Positions 54,853-62,700 of a stretch of DNA of 64,000 nt are shown one piece after another (the stretch's first letter is position 1; each line of letters opens with the position of its first letter). The translations under genes were made by a program, and so were the position numbers. The stretch lies in contig NZ_AUDK01000002.1 in the NCBI RefSeq assembly GCF_000425425.1, forward strand, positions 248,001-312,000, in the 5' to 3' direction. Below the pieces are notes generated by a model. The model was not told where the DNA came from. It saw nothing but the letters and a program-made list of their open reading frames with translations, and ran no database searches. This stretch comes from Flavobacterium daejeonense DSM 17708. Its GTDB lineage: Bacteria > Bacteroidota > Bacteroidia > Flavobacteriales > Flavobacteriaceae.

Positions 54853-55629
54853 TTAATCTTTTACAGGATGGTATAACTTATTGGGTATATCTCCCATTTT
54901 TTCAAGAACAGGTCTCCATTTAAAAGTTGATTCTCTGTTTTCTAAATGACTATTTTGTGTATAGTTCCCCAAATAAAATTTATTTTCATCACCAGGTGAA
55001 ACAAATTCCCCTTTACCTCCAAAATCCATTAAATCAGCCCCTGCAGCATTCAAAAGCGTAGGAAATAATACCTCGTGATGTCCTTGCCATCCATTTAATA
55101 ATTCTTGATCAATAAAACTCAGTGCTTCTTTCGATATTCGATATATTGGGTTAAATGATCGTATCAGATATTCTGTTTCTAATGTTTTGCCATTGTACAA
55201 TAATGTCCTCCACCACGGCCAGTGTGGATCATCAGTAAATCTTTGAATATGAGAACTGATAAAAGATTTGTCAAATTTTTCAAAGTACTCAAAAAAATGA
55301 GCCCAATTTCCTGTATATCGAACATCATCTTCAATACACCAATAATAATCATAATCGGGATTTTCCTTGTAGAATTTCAATAATGGGAAATGGTTATTCC
55401 CTGGAATTAGTTTTTCGCCTAAGGGTTTGTAATTAAGATTAGTTAATATATCATCTGAAAAATAAAAAACATCATTATTGCTTATCTGTTTTTGAAGATT
55501 ATCCCCTTTTTGATGGTATAAAAGACATGTTATATTCTTCTCGGAATTTGTTGCTGTCACAATTTCATTAAAGCTGTTAATTACAGCATTAGAGAGGTGA
55601 CAGGATAGTAGTAAAAACGCTTGTTTCAT
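54853..55629 (-). CDS. DUF3405-like putative glycosyltransferase
   Basis: 258 residues. The central YYWCIEDDVRYTGNWAHFFE (about 94-113) has a DxD-type EDDV motif and resembles DUF3405 proteins. Later stretches are SFNPIYRISKEAL and HEVLFPTLLNAAG. No signal peptide is seen. It converges with glf with a 14-bp gap and no terminator visible. A role in the same glycan is inference from position. Confidence 0.65.
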   Translation of the reverse strand: MKQAFLLLSCHLSNAVINSFNEIVTATNSEKNITCLLYHQKGDNLQKQISNNDVFYFSDDILTNLNYKPLGEKLIPGNNHFPLLKFYKENPDYDYYWCIEDDVRYTGNWAHFFEYFEKFDKSFISSHIQRFTDDPHWPWWRTLLYNGKTLETEYLIRSFNPIYRISKEALSFIDQELLNGWQGHHEVLFPTLLNAAGADLMDFGGKGEFVSPGDENKFYLGNYTQNSHLENRESTFKWRPVLEKMGDIPNKLYHPVKD

Positions 55630-55928
55630 AAAAAAATAATAATTAAAAAATAAATGTAGTATTTTTTTTTAAAATTTCAGTATTGTTTTTTCTTTAAATA
55701 TCTTAAATAAATATTATCATTTTTTCCAAATCAATCTAAGACAGCTAAAAAAACAAAAAATATAATAATAACTATGAAAAATATAAATACTATAAATTAG
55801 AAATTTCGAAATTTATAAATTATAAAAAAATCAATTCTTTGAACACAATTACTGTACTCAAAATAAATTTTATTTATTTTATCACTCAAGACAAAGAATC
55901 TTGTTAAATTATTAAACTTGTTTATTTA

Positions 55929-56087
55929 AGAAATAATTAACAATATTTTTAATCGAATATTATTAGTTATTTACAATATTTGAAATGTTAATCTTACTAG
56001 TTACTTTTTGTTAACTCAAGTGCACGTGACATACTAAAAATAAACAAAGTAAGTATAATACCTATATTAATTTTAAAAAATTTAATT
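55929..56087 (+). promoter_or_regulatory. Peptide-family regulatory module, copy A
   Basis: TTAACAATATT (from 55937), TTTGAAA (from 55979), TAATCTTACT and the imperfect palindrome TCAAGTGCACGTGA (56016-56029) occur in the same order and spacing as in copies B-D. The palindrome lies 58 nt before the conserved ATG at 56088. The rest of the gap from 55630 is very A/T-rich with nothing else recognisable. Confidence 0.75.
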
Positions 56088-56106
56088 ATGAAACAATTAA
56101 AAAAAA

Positions 56107-56265
56107 ATGAGTCTTGCCAATATAGAAGGCAAGCTTACTAGAAAAGAAATGAAAAATATTATGGCGGGTAGTGGAACGAGTTGTCTTGGAGCAACAGATT
56201 TCACATGTTGTACTTGTTTAAAACAATATTATAGTTGGTATTGCAGCTTAGTATATGGTTGTTAA
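56107..56265 (+). CDS. Double-glycine-type leader peptide A, six-Cys core
   Basis: 52 residues from ATG 56107. Leader LTRKEMKNIMAG is of the Bacteroidota GG-leader type and closely matches LSRKEMKxIxGG in the other three peptides. The core after AG has six cysteines (TSCLGATDFTCCTC and later YC, GC), suited to disulfides or thioether modification. The conserved start context is the ATG at 56088 (MKQLKK), but a run of nine A (56099-56107) throws it out of frame by one base. With eight A it would read MKQLKKMSLANIEG in one frame. So the gene is either phase-variable, read from the inner ATG, or contains a sequencing error. Confidence 0.65.
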   Translation: MSLANIEGKLTRKEMKNIMAGSGTSCLGATDFTCCTCLKQYYSWYCSLVYGC

Positions 56266-56283
56266 TCATTAATTATTAAATTC

Positions 56284-56318
56284 AGAACCTTAAATTTTTT
56301 TAATAAATTTAAGGTTCT
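56284..56318 (+). terminator. Hairpin between peptide A and the ABC genes
   Basis: A 14-bp perfect stem AGAACCTTAAATTT/AAATTTAAGGTTCT with a 7-nt loop. The following bases are only weakly T-rich, so it may be a leaky terminator or an mRNA stabiliser. The next gene starts 28 nt on. Confidence 0.6.
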
Positions 56319-56345
56319 ATAGTAAATGAGATAATTTATTTTAAA

Positions 56346-56645
56346 ATGTTAAAAAAAAGAAAGTTTCTTTTATTTTGGGAGTTTTATAAATCAACACTAT
56401 TGATAAACTTACCATTGTCTATTCTAATTTATTTATTAACCTTTAACTTAACCTTTTTTTTTAACTCTTTTATATTAATTGGTTTACTAGGAAGTATTTT
56501 GTTTAAAGAAAATTATAGAAAAAATGAATATTTTTTCTATTTCAACAATAGCTTTTCCAAAGCAGAATTATTTGCTTATTGTCTAATATTAAATATTATT
56601 TTATCAATAATATTAAAAACATTAATATGGGTAATCACACTTTAA
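56346..56645 (+). CDS. Small membrane protein, probable ABC transporter membrane subunit
   Basis: 99 residues with about three hydrophobic spans (18-35, 38-54, 76-97). A charged segment lies between them (FKENYRKNEYFFYFNNSFSK). It overlaps the downstream ABC ATPase gene by 19 nt, so it is very likely its membrane partner, although it is much shorter than usual permeases. It sits directly behind peptide A. An immunity or export role is inference. Confidence 0.55.
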   Translation: MLKKRKFLLFWEFYKSTLLINLPLSILIYLLTFNLTFFFNSFILIGLLGSILFKENYRKNEYFFYFNNSFSKAELFAYCLILNIILSIILKTLIWVITL

Positions 56646-57304
56646 TTATTGATAGTATAATAAAACGTTTCAGAAATAATTTTATACTTTCAGATGTTTA
56701 CATAAATTGTAAAACAAATGATATTATAGGCCTTTTTGGAAGAAATGGAATTGGAAAATCGACTTTACTTAAAATCATTTATGGAATTGAAGATGCCGAA
56801 AATAAATTTATAAAAATTGACCAGAAAGTATTAAAAAAAGGGTATTTAAATAATAACTATATTTCCTTTTTACCGCAAGATAGTTTTCTACCTAAATATT
56901 TAACAGTTATCAAAATAATTAATCTATACATAGACTTTGACTTTAAACATGAGTTTTTAAACGATCAAATTATTAATTTGATTATAGATAAAAAAGTGAA
57001 AAATCTTTCTGGTGGAGAACTACGATATTTTGAAATAAAATTAATACTACTTTCAAAAACAAAATTTTCATTTTTAGACGAGCCTTTTATGGGATTATCT
57101 CCAATTTATATAGAAAAAGTAAAAAAATTAATTCAAATCGCTTCTGCTAATAAAGGAATTATCATAACTGATCATGATTATCTAAATGTCTTGAATATAG
57201 CTAATAAATTATATCTTATAAAAGATGGAAAAACAATCTTATTAAAAAACAAAGAAGACCTAATTAATTTTGGCTATTTATCAGAAAATCGCTTGTATTC
57301 TTAA
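56627..57304 (+). CDS. ABC transporter ATP-binding protein
   Basis: 225 residues from ATG 56627. Walker A is GRNGIGKSTLLK, the signature LSGGELRYFE, Walker B FSFLDEPFMGLSP, and the H-loop IITDHD. There is no C39 peptidase or membrane domain, so it cannot by itself trim a double-glycine leader. It overlaps the small membrane-protein gene, giving a compact two-gene ABC module behind peptide A. Confidence 0.85.
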   Translation: MGNHTLIIDSIIKRFRNNFILSDVYINCKTNDIIGLFGRNGIGKSTLLKIIYGIEDAENKFIKIDQKVLKKGYLNNNYISFLPQDSFLPKYLTVIKIINLYIDFDFKHEFLNDQIINLIIDKKVKNLSGGELRYFEIKLILLSKTKFSFLDEPFMGLSPIYIEKVKKLIQIASANKGIIITDHDYLNVLNIANKLYLIKDGKTILLKNKEDLINFGYLSENRLYS

Positions 57305-57544
57305 CTATTTCTCAACTATGTTTCCTATATCAAAAGTTAATTTTAAAATTAAAATTCGCAAAAAAATCTTTAATATCTAGATACAAAATAATTATTATTT
57401 TTTCATTCAATTTGCCATTTTGTAAGGACTCAATTCGAAATTTAATGACATATTAATTTCGTCAAATAATATTGTCTCCTAGATCGATTTAACCTCCTCA
57501 ATTAAATTAACTTTTGAATGATGTATTAATTTTCATTATTTGAT

Positions 57545-57704
57545 AAAAATTAACAATATTTTACACCAAACAATAATAAATTTTAATGATATTTGAAATA
57601 ATAATCTTAACTCGTTTAATTCCTATTAACTCAAGTGCACATGAGCTATTTGTTGGATATTAAGTAAGAAGTATTGGATTTTATTTAACTAAAAAAATTA
57701 AATT
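57545..57704 (+). promoter_or_regulatory. Peptide-family regulatory module, copy B
   Basis: TTAACAATATT (from 57550), TTTGAAA (57592), TAATCTTA and palindrome TCAAGTGCACATGA (57631-57644), 60 nt before the peptide B ATG. From 57625 into the coding region it is almost identical to copy D. The region 57305-57544 before it is A/T-rich without other features that I can name. Confidence 0.8.
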
Positions 57705-57730
57705 ATGAAAAAATTAAGTTTAAAAAATGC
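57625..57730 (+). repeat. Direct repeat, copy 1 (with 62372-62478)
   Basis: 106 bp that match 62372-62478 except for one extra A in a poly-A run. It spans the palindrome, the 5' leader and the first 26 nt of the peptide gene. The match ends abruptly inside the coding sequence. Confidence 0.85.
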
Positions 57731-57932
57731 AAAAAACATCCTTTCTCGAAAAGAAATGAAAGCAATTAGTGGGGGGTATTATGGAACAGCACCGGGATAT
57801 TTTTATGATGGTAAAGATTGTTGGATAGCAGGAACTTGGGTTACTGGAGATAATGGAGAACGTCTTTTTATTCCTGGAAGTGCTGCAACTCAATATTTGA
57901 ATAATATTTGTGGGTGGGGAAATGTTGCATAA
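57705..57932 (+). CDS. Double-glycine leader peptide B, two-Cys core
   Basis: 75 residues. Leader MKKLSLKNAKNILSRKEMK ends in AISGG at 20-24. The 51-residue core begins YYGTAPGYFYDG and has two Cys (KDCWIAG and NICGWG), enough for one disulfide. The GG leader is the type cut by C39-peptidase ABC exporters. The hydrophobic/aromatic core suggests a bacteriocin-like or signal peptide; no known core family is recognised. Confidence 0.8.
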   Translation: MKKLSLKNAKNILSRKEMKAISGGYYGTAPGYFYDGKDCWIAGTWVTGDNGERLFIPGSAATQYLNNICGWGNVA

Positions 57933-58243
57933 TTCATTGGATTAAAACAAAGTTGTACTGTCTTTAGAACTTAAAAAGAGTTTTTAAAACAAACTCGCAT
58001 TTATGCTAATTGAGTTTATGTGAAAGGTTATAATCCAAAACTTAGTTGAAAACATTATAGATATACAAATTAATTATTATTAATGAGAATAGATTTATAT
58101 TTTCAATTACACTTTTTTAAAAAATTTAGATAGTGTTATTTTAAAATACTTTTTAAACTAGTTGAGAAATATAAAATTTAATCTCTATATTGATTACTTT
58201 TACGATATAATTTTAATTCACAACTTCATAAAAATCAACTATA
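57933..58243. other. Gap with no recognised feature
   Basis: 311 bp of A/T-rich DNA between peptide B and the small lipoprotein gene. Only a weak hairpin (GAGTTT/AAACTC, near 57978-57996) is visible. Unlike the other peptide units, no strong hairpin follows peptide B. Confidence 0.5.
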
Positions 58244-58549
58244 ATGAAAAAAAAATCAATCTTTGGATTTCTATTTTTAATTTTGTTTTATTCTTGTAAT
58301 GTAAATAAAAACATAAAAAAAAACAAAATAGAAGGTATTAATTTGGATGCAAACTTTCGTACTAATAATGATTTAAAAACAATTTATAATTCAATTGACA
58401 CAACTTCTACAACATTTATAATTGATAAAAGAAAAATAGAAAAATCAAAAATAAGATTGGTTCTAGATACTTTAAATATGCAAAAATATTCTATTAATAT
58501 CGATAAAAAAAATAGAATTATTGAAATGACAAAGAAAAAAAAGCAATAA
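58244..58549 (+). CDS. Small lipoprotein of unknown function
   Basis: 101 residues. Lipobox FYSC (about 15-18) follows a basic start and hydrophobic segment. The rest is Lys/Asn/Ile-rich with a repeated-looking polar pattern and no known motif. It is downstream of peptide B on the same strand and may be its partner (for example self-protection), but the 311-bp gap weakens the link. Confidence 0.6.
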   Translation: MKKKSIFGFLFLILFYSCNVNKNIKKNKIEGINLDANFRTNNDLKTIYNSIDTTSTTFIIDKRKIEKSKIRLVLDTLNMQKYSINIDKKNRIIEMTKKKKQ

Positions 58550-58694
58550 GATTACTGAGAATACTTGCTAGAAAACGAAAGATATCACCAGTAGTATGAT
58601 AAAAATTTTGGTTCATCTATATCTAAAATAATTATGTGTTTTATTTACTAGAATGAATATCTAATCTTTGATGTAATAATAATTGTCTAGCGAG

Positions 58695-58767
58695 AAATAA
58701 AAAAATAAATCTTTTAAAAAGAGCATTAAAAAAAAGACTCTTTTTAAAAGATTTATTTTTTTATTGA
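58695..58767. terminator. Large inverted repeat/bidirectional terminator
   Basis: AAATAAATCTTTTAAAAAGAG pairs with CTCTTTTTAAAAGATTTATTT across a 14-nt loop, flanked by A- and T-runs. It lies between the lipoprotein gene and the decayed insertion sequence. Confidence 0.7.
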
Positions 58768-58827
58768 ACACACATCAAGATGAGAAAATATTCAGTGAAA
58801 TTCAGGATCAGGTTCAAAAGTTGGGGA

Positions 58828-59831
58828 TTAGGCAAAAAGATTGGATAATCTGAATAAGAAGAAGTCTACATTACGTACTCCTCTAAATTGAGATCTGAAA
58901 GCTTTTATTTTAGCATTGAAAGATTCAGCAGAAGCATTTGTGCTTCTATTATCAAAATAATTTAAGATTGACTGATAATTAAGAGTTTTAGTATTGAGTA
59001 GAATATTGAAGTTTTTAAAGCCTGATTCCTCTACATTCCTATACCAATGTGCTAGTTTTGTCATCGCAATGTGTTTATCATTATTGTTATTGTAGATTCC
59101 TCTGAGTTGTTGATTTAGATTGTATGTTGTCTTAATATCGGGATATAAACTAAAGATCATTTGCTCTTTCATTTTGACTTTCAGTCCATTTTTCACGAGA
59201 TTTATACAGTAAATATCTGCTCCTGGCTAATAATTGTTTTTTAGAGTCTCCGTTTGGTAAAAGTTCCGCAAAATATTTTTTATTTTCTTCCTTAGCCTTT
59301 ATTATAGATTGATTCTCTAGATCCATAGCTTCCCAGCGATGTTTGATCCTGATCTCCTGTAAAGCCTCAAGGGCTAATTCTGAACATGAAATCTATGGTA
59401 ACCTGTACCGCTTTTGGGAAACACTTCTTTGAGATTAACTTCATTGTGTTAGCCATATCAAGTGTAATTTCTTTTACACGGCATCTTTTTTTATAATCAA
59501 TCTTAGATATATGCTCTATGACCTGATCAGCCTTTGTTCCGGCAACAATAGCAACTAAGGAGCCTTTTTTGCCTTTAAAGCTTTTATTGGTTACAATTGT
59601 ATAGAGTTCTCCCTGAGACAAAGCTACTTCATCAATAGAGAGATGAGTTCCCATATTCTCTGGGTAAAGAATCCATTGATGAGCATGTTCTCTTTGAGCC
59701 CATGCAGTAAAAGAACTCAGATGTTTTTTATATTGTCTCTGGAGTTTTTTACCATTGACACCAAAGAATCCTCCAATGGTATGACAATCTATAGCACTGT
59801 TATCTATTAATTTCTTTAAAAAAAGCCGCAA
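58828..59831 (-). pseudogene. ISAon1-type transposase, broken by frameshifts
   Basis: The N-terminal part (59367-59831) has SIDCH-like start sequence AIDCHTIGGFFGVNGK, LSIDEVALSQGELYTI and EITLDMANTMKLISKKCFP. The C-terminal part (58828-59196) has LNQQLRGIYN, THAMAKLAHWY-like AMTKLAHWYRNVEESGF and STNASAESFNAKIKAFRSQFRGVRN. Between them the frame is broken: VTIDFMF should read VTDRFHVQ (one base lost near 59398). Another base is lost near 59385, and a third shift lies near 59165. The stretch between is still recognisably transposase (KHRWEAMDLENQS). The element is therefore inactive in cis. Confidence 0.8.
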
Positions 59832-60147
59832 ACTCCTGAGTCATGCGAGTTCCTTTAACCACTAGAGTCCAGTCTCTTTTAATAATCTCTCCATTGGCTT
59901 TATTGGTCCAACGGCGTCTTTTTATATGCAGATACACAAATTTACCCCGCAAGGGAAAATCCTGAATAGTAAACTCATCGAGAAAACCTTTGGAAACCAG
60001 TTCAAGTCCATTAAACTCTTCTGGAGGATTGATTTTTTCCTCAAAATACAAATGCAATATTTCTTCTGTATTTGTAGTGGAGACTGCTTCGAAGTGGTCT
60101 ACTAAAAAATCGGGAAGCATAAATTTTAAAAGCTCTATTGAAGTCAT
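59800..60147 (-). CDS. ISAon1-type transposase N-terminal region protein
   Basis: 115 residues: LLKFMLPDFLVDHFEAV, then EEINPPEEFNG-like KINPPEEFNGLEL, and FPLRGKFVYLHIKRRRWTN. This is the separate first frame found upstream of ISAon1-type transposases. It overlaps the second frame by 32 nt, as expected for this element type. The frame is intact, but its partner is a pseudogene. Confidence 0.8.
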   Translation of the reverse strand: MTSIELLKFMLPDFLVDHFEAVSTTNTEEILHLYFEEKINPPEEFNGLELVSKGFLDEFTIQDFPLRGKFVYLHIKRRRWTNKANGEIIKRDWTLVVKGTRMTQEFAAFFKEINR

Positions 60148-60299
60148 ACGTAATTCTTAAATTCCAAAGTTCTGAATTTATTTTTACTTTTCCTCCCAGG
60201 TTTTGTTCGTTATCCGAAATTAAGCGGTATATACTAACTGTAAATACTACCAAATAAAAAACACACATGTAGTTATCCGTTAAACCTGCCATACATAAT

Positions 60300-60411
60300 A
60301 CGGAAATCCAGCGAGATGATAGAAACTTTGTTTTCTCAAGTATGTGACCAGTTTATGATTAGGAGAAAATTATGCAAGAGCTATTTAGGATTTAAAACAA
60401 GAATAATCTAA
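60300..60411 (+). pseudogene. IS982-like transposase remnant
   Basis: A short frame reads EMIETLFSQVCDQFMIRR, then SYLGFKTRII and a stop. This resembles the conserved C-terminal block of IS982 transposases (IET-FSQ--DQF--RN-AK). Only about 35 codons survive. It sits beside the ISAon1 relic. Confidence 0.45.
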
Positions 60412-60610
60412 AATAACAACGATGACTATTATACAGATAATTAATAAAAATGCAAACTGGAATATTTAATAACTTAAAAATCAATTTGACTAAATGCTCT
60501 ACTGGTTAAGAATTATAAATTTTTAAGTCTCATAATTTAAACCCTTGAGGTCATATTTTGTTATTCTTCAAATTTTATTTATTAACTAAAAATCATAATG
60601 TCTCTTTTTA

Positions 60611-60772
60611 AGAAAAAATTAACAATACTTTTAGCTTAAGATTTTTTTATATTTTTTACATTTGAAAAAATAATCTTACTTAAAATGTACTATTAAACTC
60701 AAGTGCACGTGAGCCATTTAAAAAATTAAAGAAAGTAAGAATATTAGTCTATTTAACTTTAAAAATTTTATT
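60611..60772 (+). promoter_or_regulatory. Peptide-family regulatory module, copy C
   Basis: TTAACAATACT (from 60619), TACATTTGAAA (TTTG at 60661; a full TAnnTTTG match), TAATCTTACT and palindrome TCAAGTGCACGTGA (60699-60712), 60 nt before the peptide C ATG. The stretch 60412-60610 before it is A/T-rich and without other recognised features. Confidence 0.8.
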
Positions 60773-60982
60773 ATGAAAAAATTAAGTTTGAAAAATGCAG
60801 AAAATATGCTTTCAAGAAAGGAAATGAAAGCTATTAATGGTGGTTATGGTGGTTATGGTAGTGGTTGCACTCTTACTGGGGAAGAAAAAATACTTTATTC
60901 TGGGGGCGAACCAGTTAGTTATGTTTGCGAATGGAATTGTGGTGGAGAATTAAGATGGGGTGGTTGCTCTGTTTGGGGTTAA
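60773..60982 (+). CDS. Double-glycine leader peptide C, four-Cys core
   Basis: 69 residues. Leader MKKLSLKNAENMLSRKEMK ends AINGG at 20-24, nearly identical to peptides B and D. The 45-residue core YGGYGSGCTLTG... has four Cys and four Trp-containing turns near the end (CEWNCGG, RWGGCSVWG). It is likely exported and disulfide-bonded. A hairpin and a CarboxypepD_reg-like gene follow. Confidence 0.82.
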   Translation: MKKLSLKNAENMLSRKEMKAINGGYGGYGSGCTLTGEEKILYSGGEPVSYVCEWNCGGELRWGGCSVWG

Positions 60983-61063
60983 TATTTCTATGAGTTTATC
61001 CAAAAAGCCCAAAGCATTTTTGATAATATTATATTTTAATAATATTTTCTAGAAAGCTACCTG

Positions 61064-61107
61064 AATAAAAGAAGGCTAGTGCTCTTTTTAGCACTGCCTC
61101 TTTTATT
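61064..61107 (+). terminator. Hairpin between peptide C and its partner gene
   Basis: Stem AATAAAAGAAGGCTAGTGC against GCACTGCCTCTTTTATT with a T-rich loop. It overlaps the GTG of an upstream frame extension and so supports ATG 61124, 17 nt past the stem, as the partner start. Confidence 0.75.
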
Positions 61108-61123
61108 AAATTTTAAATACATT

Positions 61124-62023
61124 ATGAGCATAAATTTTTTTTTAAAAATAAGTTTTATTTTGTTCTTATTTCTTCAGAATATTTTTTCACAAGAAAGACT
61201 GCACAAAAACAATAACCATATAATTTGGGGATATGTTTATTCAAGTGACAAACGATTACCAATTGAAAATGTAAATTTAAAAATATATTCAAATAATATA
61301 TCAAAGTATTTTATAACTGATGAAAACGGAAAATTTGAAATACCAAACAACACAATAGATTCTATTGAAGTTTCTTCATTAGGCTATAAAAAAAGAATAG
61401 ACAAAAAAATCTTAGACACCATTTATTTGGATAATGACCAAAATCAATTATCAGAAGTTATTATTAAACCAGATACAAAAATCAAAAATCATCTTTCTTT
61501 TTTTGAAAAGTTAAATAGTTTTGAAACTAACTTCAGTTGGAATAATAAAGCGGCTATTTTTATCCCTAAAAGTAATAAAAGTAATGAATATATTAAAAAT
61601 CTCATATTTGCTGTTTCTGATTATGGAGGAGTTAAAAATTTAAAATATTTACCATTCAAAACAAATCTATATACTGTTGATAGTATAGGACTGCCATCTA
61701 AGCCTATTTTAAATGAAGATATTTTAGTTACAAAAACAGATAATGAAAATTGGACAAAGGTTGATGTTTCAAAATCTAAAATAATAATTCCAGATGAGGG
61801 TATTTTTGTTGTTTTTATTATTTTAGAAGAAAAAAACTATAAACAAAACTTCATTAATTCAAAATACGGAAAGATATCAGCAGTTCCCGCACTGAAAGCG
61901 TATAAATATGATGATCAGTATATTCGAAAATCATACTTGTTTAGAGAGTGTAATTATTTGGATAAATGTAATATTTGGCTTCTTCAAAAACTGCATTATA
62001 TGATTGATGTTGAATATAATTGA
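61124..62023 (+). CDS. Secreted CarboxypepD_reg-like domain protein, partner of peptide C
   Basis: 299 residues from ATG 61124. A signal peptide (about 1-24, ending FSQ) precedes a CarboxypepD_reg-like domain (about 32-105, WGYVYSSDKRLPIENVNLKIY; ITDENGKFEIP; VSSLGYKK). A unique C-terminal part of about 180 residues follows, with IIPDEGIFVVFIILEE. The layout and this C-terminal motif are shared with the protein at 62713, so the two are paralogues. It starts right behind a hairpin after peptide C. A role in peptide handling or self-protection is inference. Confidence 0.75.
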   Translation: MSINFFLKISFILFLFLQNIFSQERLHKNNNHIIWGYVYSSDKRLPIENVNLKIYSNNISKYFITDENGKFEIPNNTIDSIEVSSLGYKKRIDKKILDTIYLDNDQNQLSEVIIKPDTKIKNHLSFFEKLNSFETNFSWNNKAAIFIPKSNKSNEYIKNLIFAVSDYGGVKNLKYLPFKTNLYTVDSIGLPSKPILNEDILVTKTDNENWTKVDVSKSKIIIPDEGIFVVFIILEEKNYKQNFINSKYGKISAVPALKAYKYDDQYIRKSYLFRECNYLDKCNIWLLQKLHYMIDVEYN

Positions 62024-62293
62024 TTATCAATCATCAATTGATTGAGTATTATTATCTATAAATACTGAAAACTCGATTATATATGATTTATCAATTAGAA
62101 TAAAAGCAAGGATTTTTTAAATATTAATCAATCTCCCTTATGATTAGAAATAAAAAACAACTAACAAATACCTAATTAAAAAACAATAAACTATAAAGCG
62201 TAAAATAGTGTGTTAAAATACATTTTAGACAAGTACGGAAAAATCAATTTTTTTGAAATCAACAATTTAACAGAGTCATTTTTCAATCGTTTA

Positions 62294-62452
62294 AGAGAAA
62301 ATTAACAGTATTTTTATTTTATATTAATTTGTTTTAGTGATATTTGAAGAAATAATCTTACTTAAAAACCAATTAACTCAAGTGCACATGAGCTATTTGT
62401 TGGATATTAAGTAAGAAGTATTGGATTTTATTTAACTAAAAAAAATTAAATT
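62294..62452 (+). promoter_or_regulatory. Peptide-family regulatory module, copy D
   Basis: TTAACAGTATT (from 62302), TTTGAAG (62343), TAATCTTACT and palindrome TCAAGTGCACATGA (62378-62391), 61 nt before the peptide D ATG. The preceding 62024-62293 is A/T-rich with no other clear site. Confidence 0.8.
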
Positions 62453-62478
62453 ATGAAAAAATTAAGTTTAAAAAATGC
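62372..62478 (+). repeat. Direct repeat, copy 2 (with 57625-57730)
   Basis: Second copy of the 106-bp repeat, one base longer because of a poly-A difference. Identity stops within the peptide leader codons. Confidence 0.85.
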
Positions 62479-62626
62479 TGAAAGCATGCTTAGCAGAAAA
62501 GAAATGAAAATGATTAATGGTGGTTATGGTAGTTGTACTAGCGGTAATTACATTGATTCAAATCACCATTTATGGGTTTGCTATCAAGGCAGCTATATAG
62601 ACATGGGAGTATATTACCCTGGTTAA
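62453..62626 (+). CDS. Double-glycine leader peptide D, two-Cys core
   Basis: 57 residues. Leader MKKLSLKNAESMLSRKEMK ends MINGG at 20-24. The 33-residue core starts YGSCTSGNYID and has a second Cys in WVCYQGSY. It is the shortest of the four cores. A 14-bp hairpin follows 41 nt after the stop and a paralogue of the peptide C partner comes next. Confidence 0.82.
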   Translation: MKKLSLKNAESMLSRKEMKMINGGYGSCTSGNYIDSNHHLWVCYQGSYIDMGVYYPG

Positions 62627-62666
62627 AAAAGAATATTTTATTCTTAAGTAAGAATGGATAAAATCA

Positions 62667-62700
62667 AAAAGCATGGAATGTTAAATCATTCCATGCTTTT
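62667..62700 (+). terminator. Hairpin between peptide D and its partner gene
   Basis: A 14-bp perfect stem AAAAGCATGGAATG/CATTCCATGCTTTT with a 6-nt loop. The partner ATG (62713) is 13 nt past the stem. Confidence 0.8.

Larger units (their letters stand above)
58800..60290 (-). mobile_element. Decayed ISAon1/ISL3-like insertion sequence
   Basis: Two transposase frames in the usual order, the second broken. I could not find convincing terminal inverted repeats or a target duplication, so the ends are approximate. It separates the peptide B unit from the peptide C unit. Confidence 0.65.

Noticed and set aside
56088..56141. 17-codon frame starting MKQLKKNESC
   Set aside because: It is the conserved peptide start thrown out of frame by the poly-A run; the product itself resembles nothing.
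57774..57815. Pediocin-like (YGNGV) bacteriocin core
   Set aside because: Cores start YYGTA, YGGYG or YGSC, only loosely similar; the full YGNGVxC box is absent, so I do not assign class IIa.
58760..60310. Terminal inverted repeats of the decayed IS
   Set aside because: Only weak matches (CAGGTT-like) were found at the ends, not enough to define borders.
61079..61123. GTG-started N-terminal extension of the CarboxypepD_reg-like protein
   Set aside because: It overlaps the stem of a strong hairpin after peptide C, and the ATG at 61124 gives a proper signal peptide.
55929..62478. CRISPR-like repeats
   Set aside because: Four similar segments occur, but they are about 1.6-3 kb apart, lie upstream of genes and have no spacers or cas genes.
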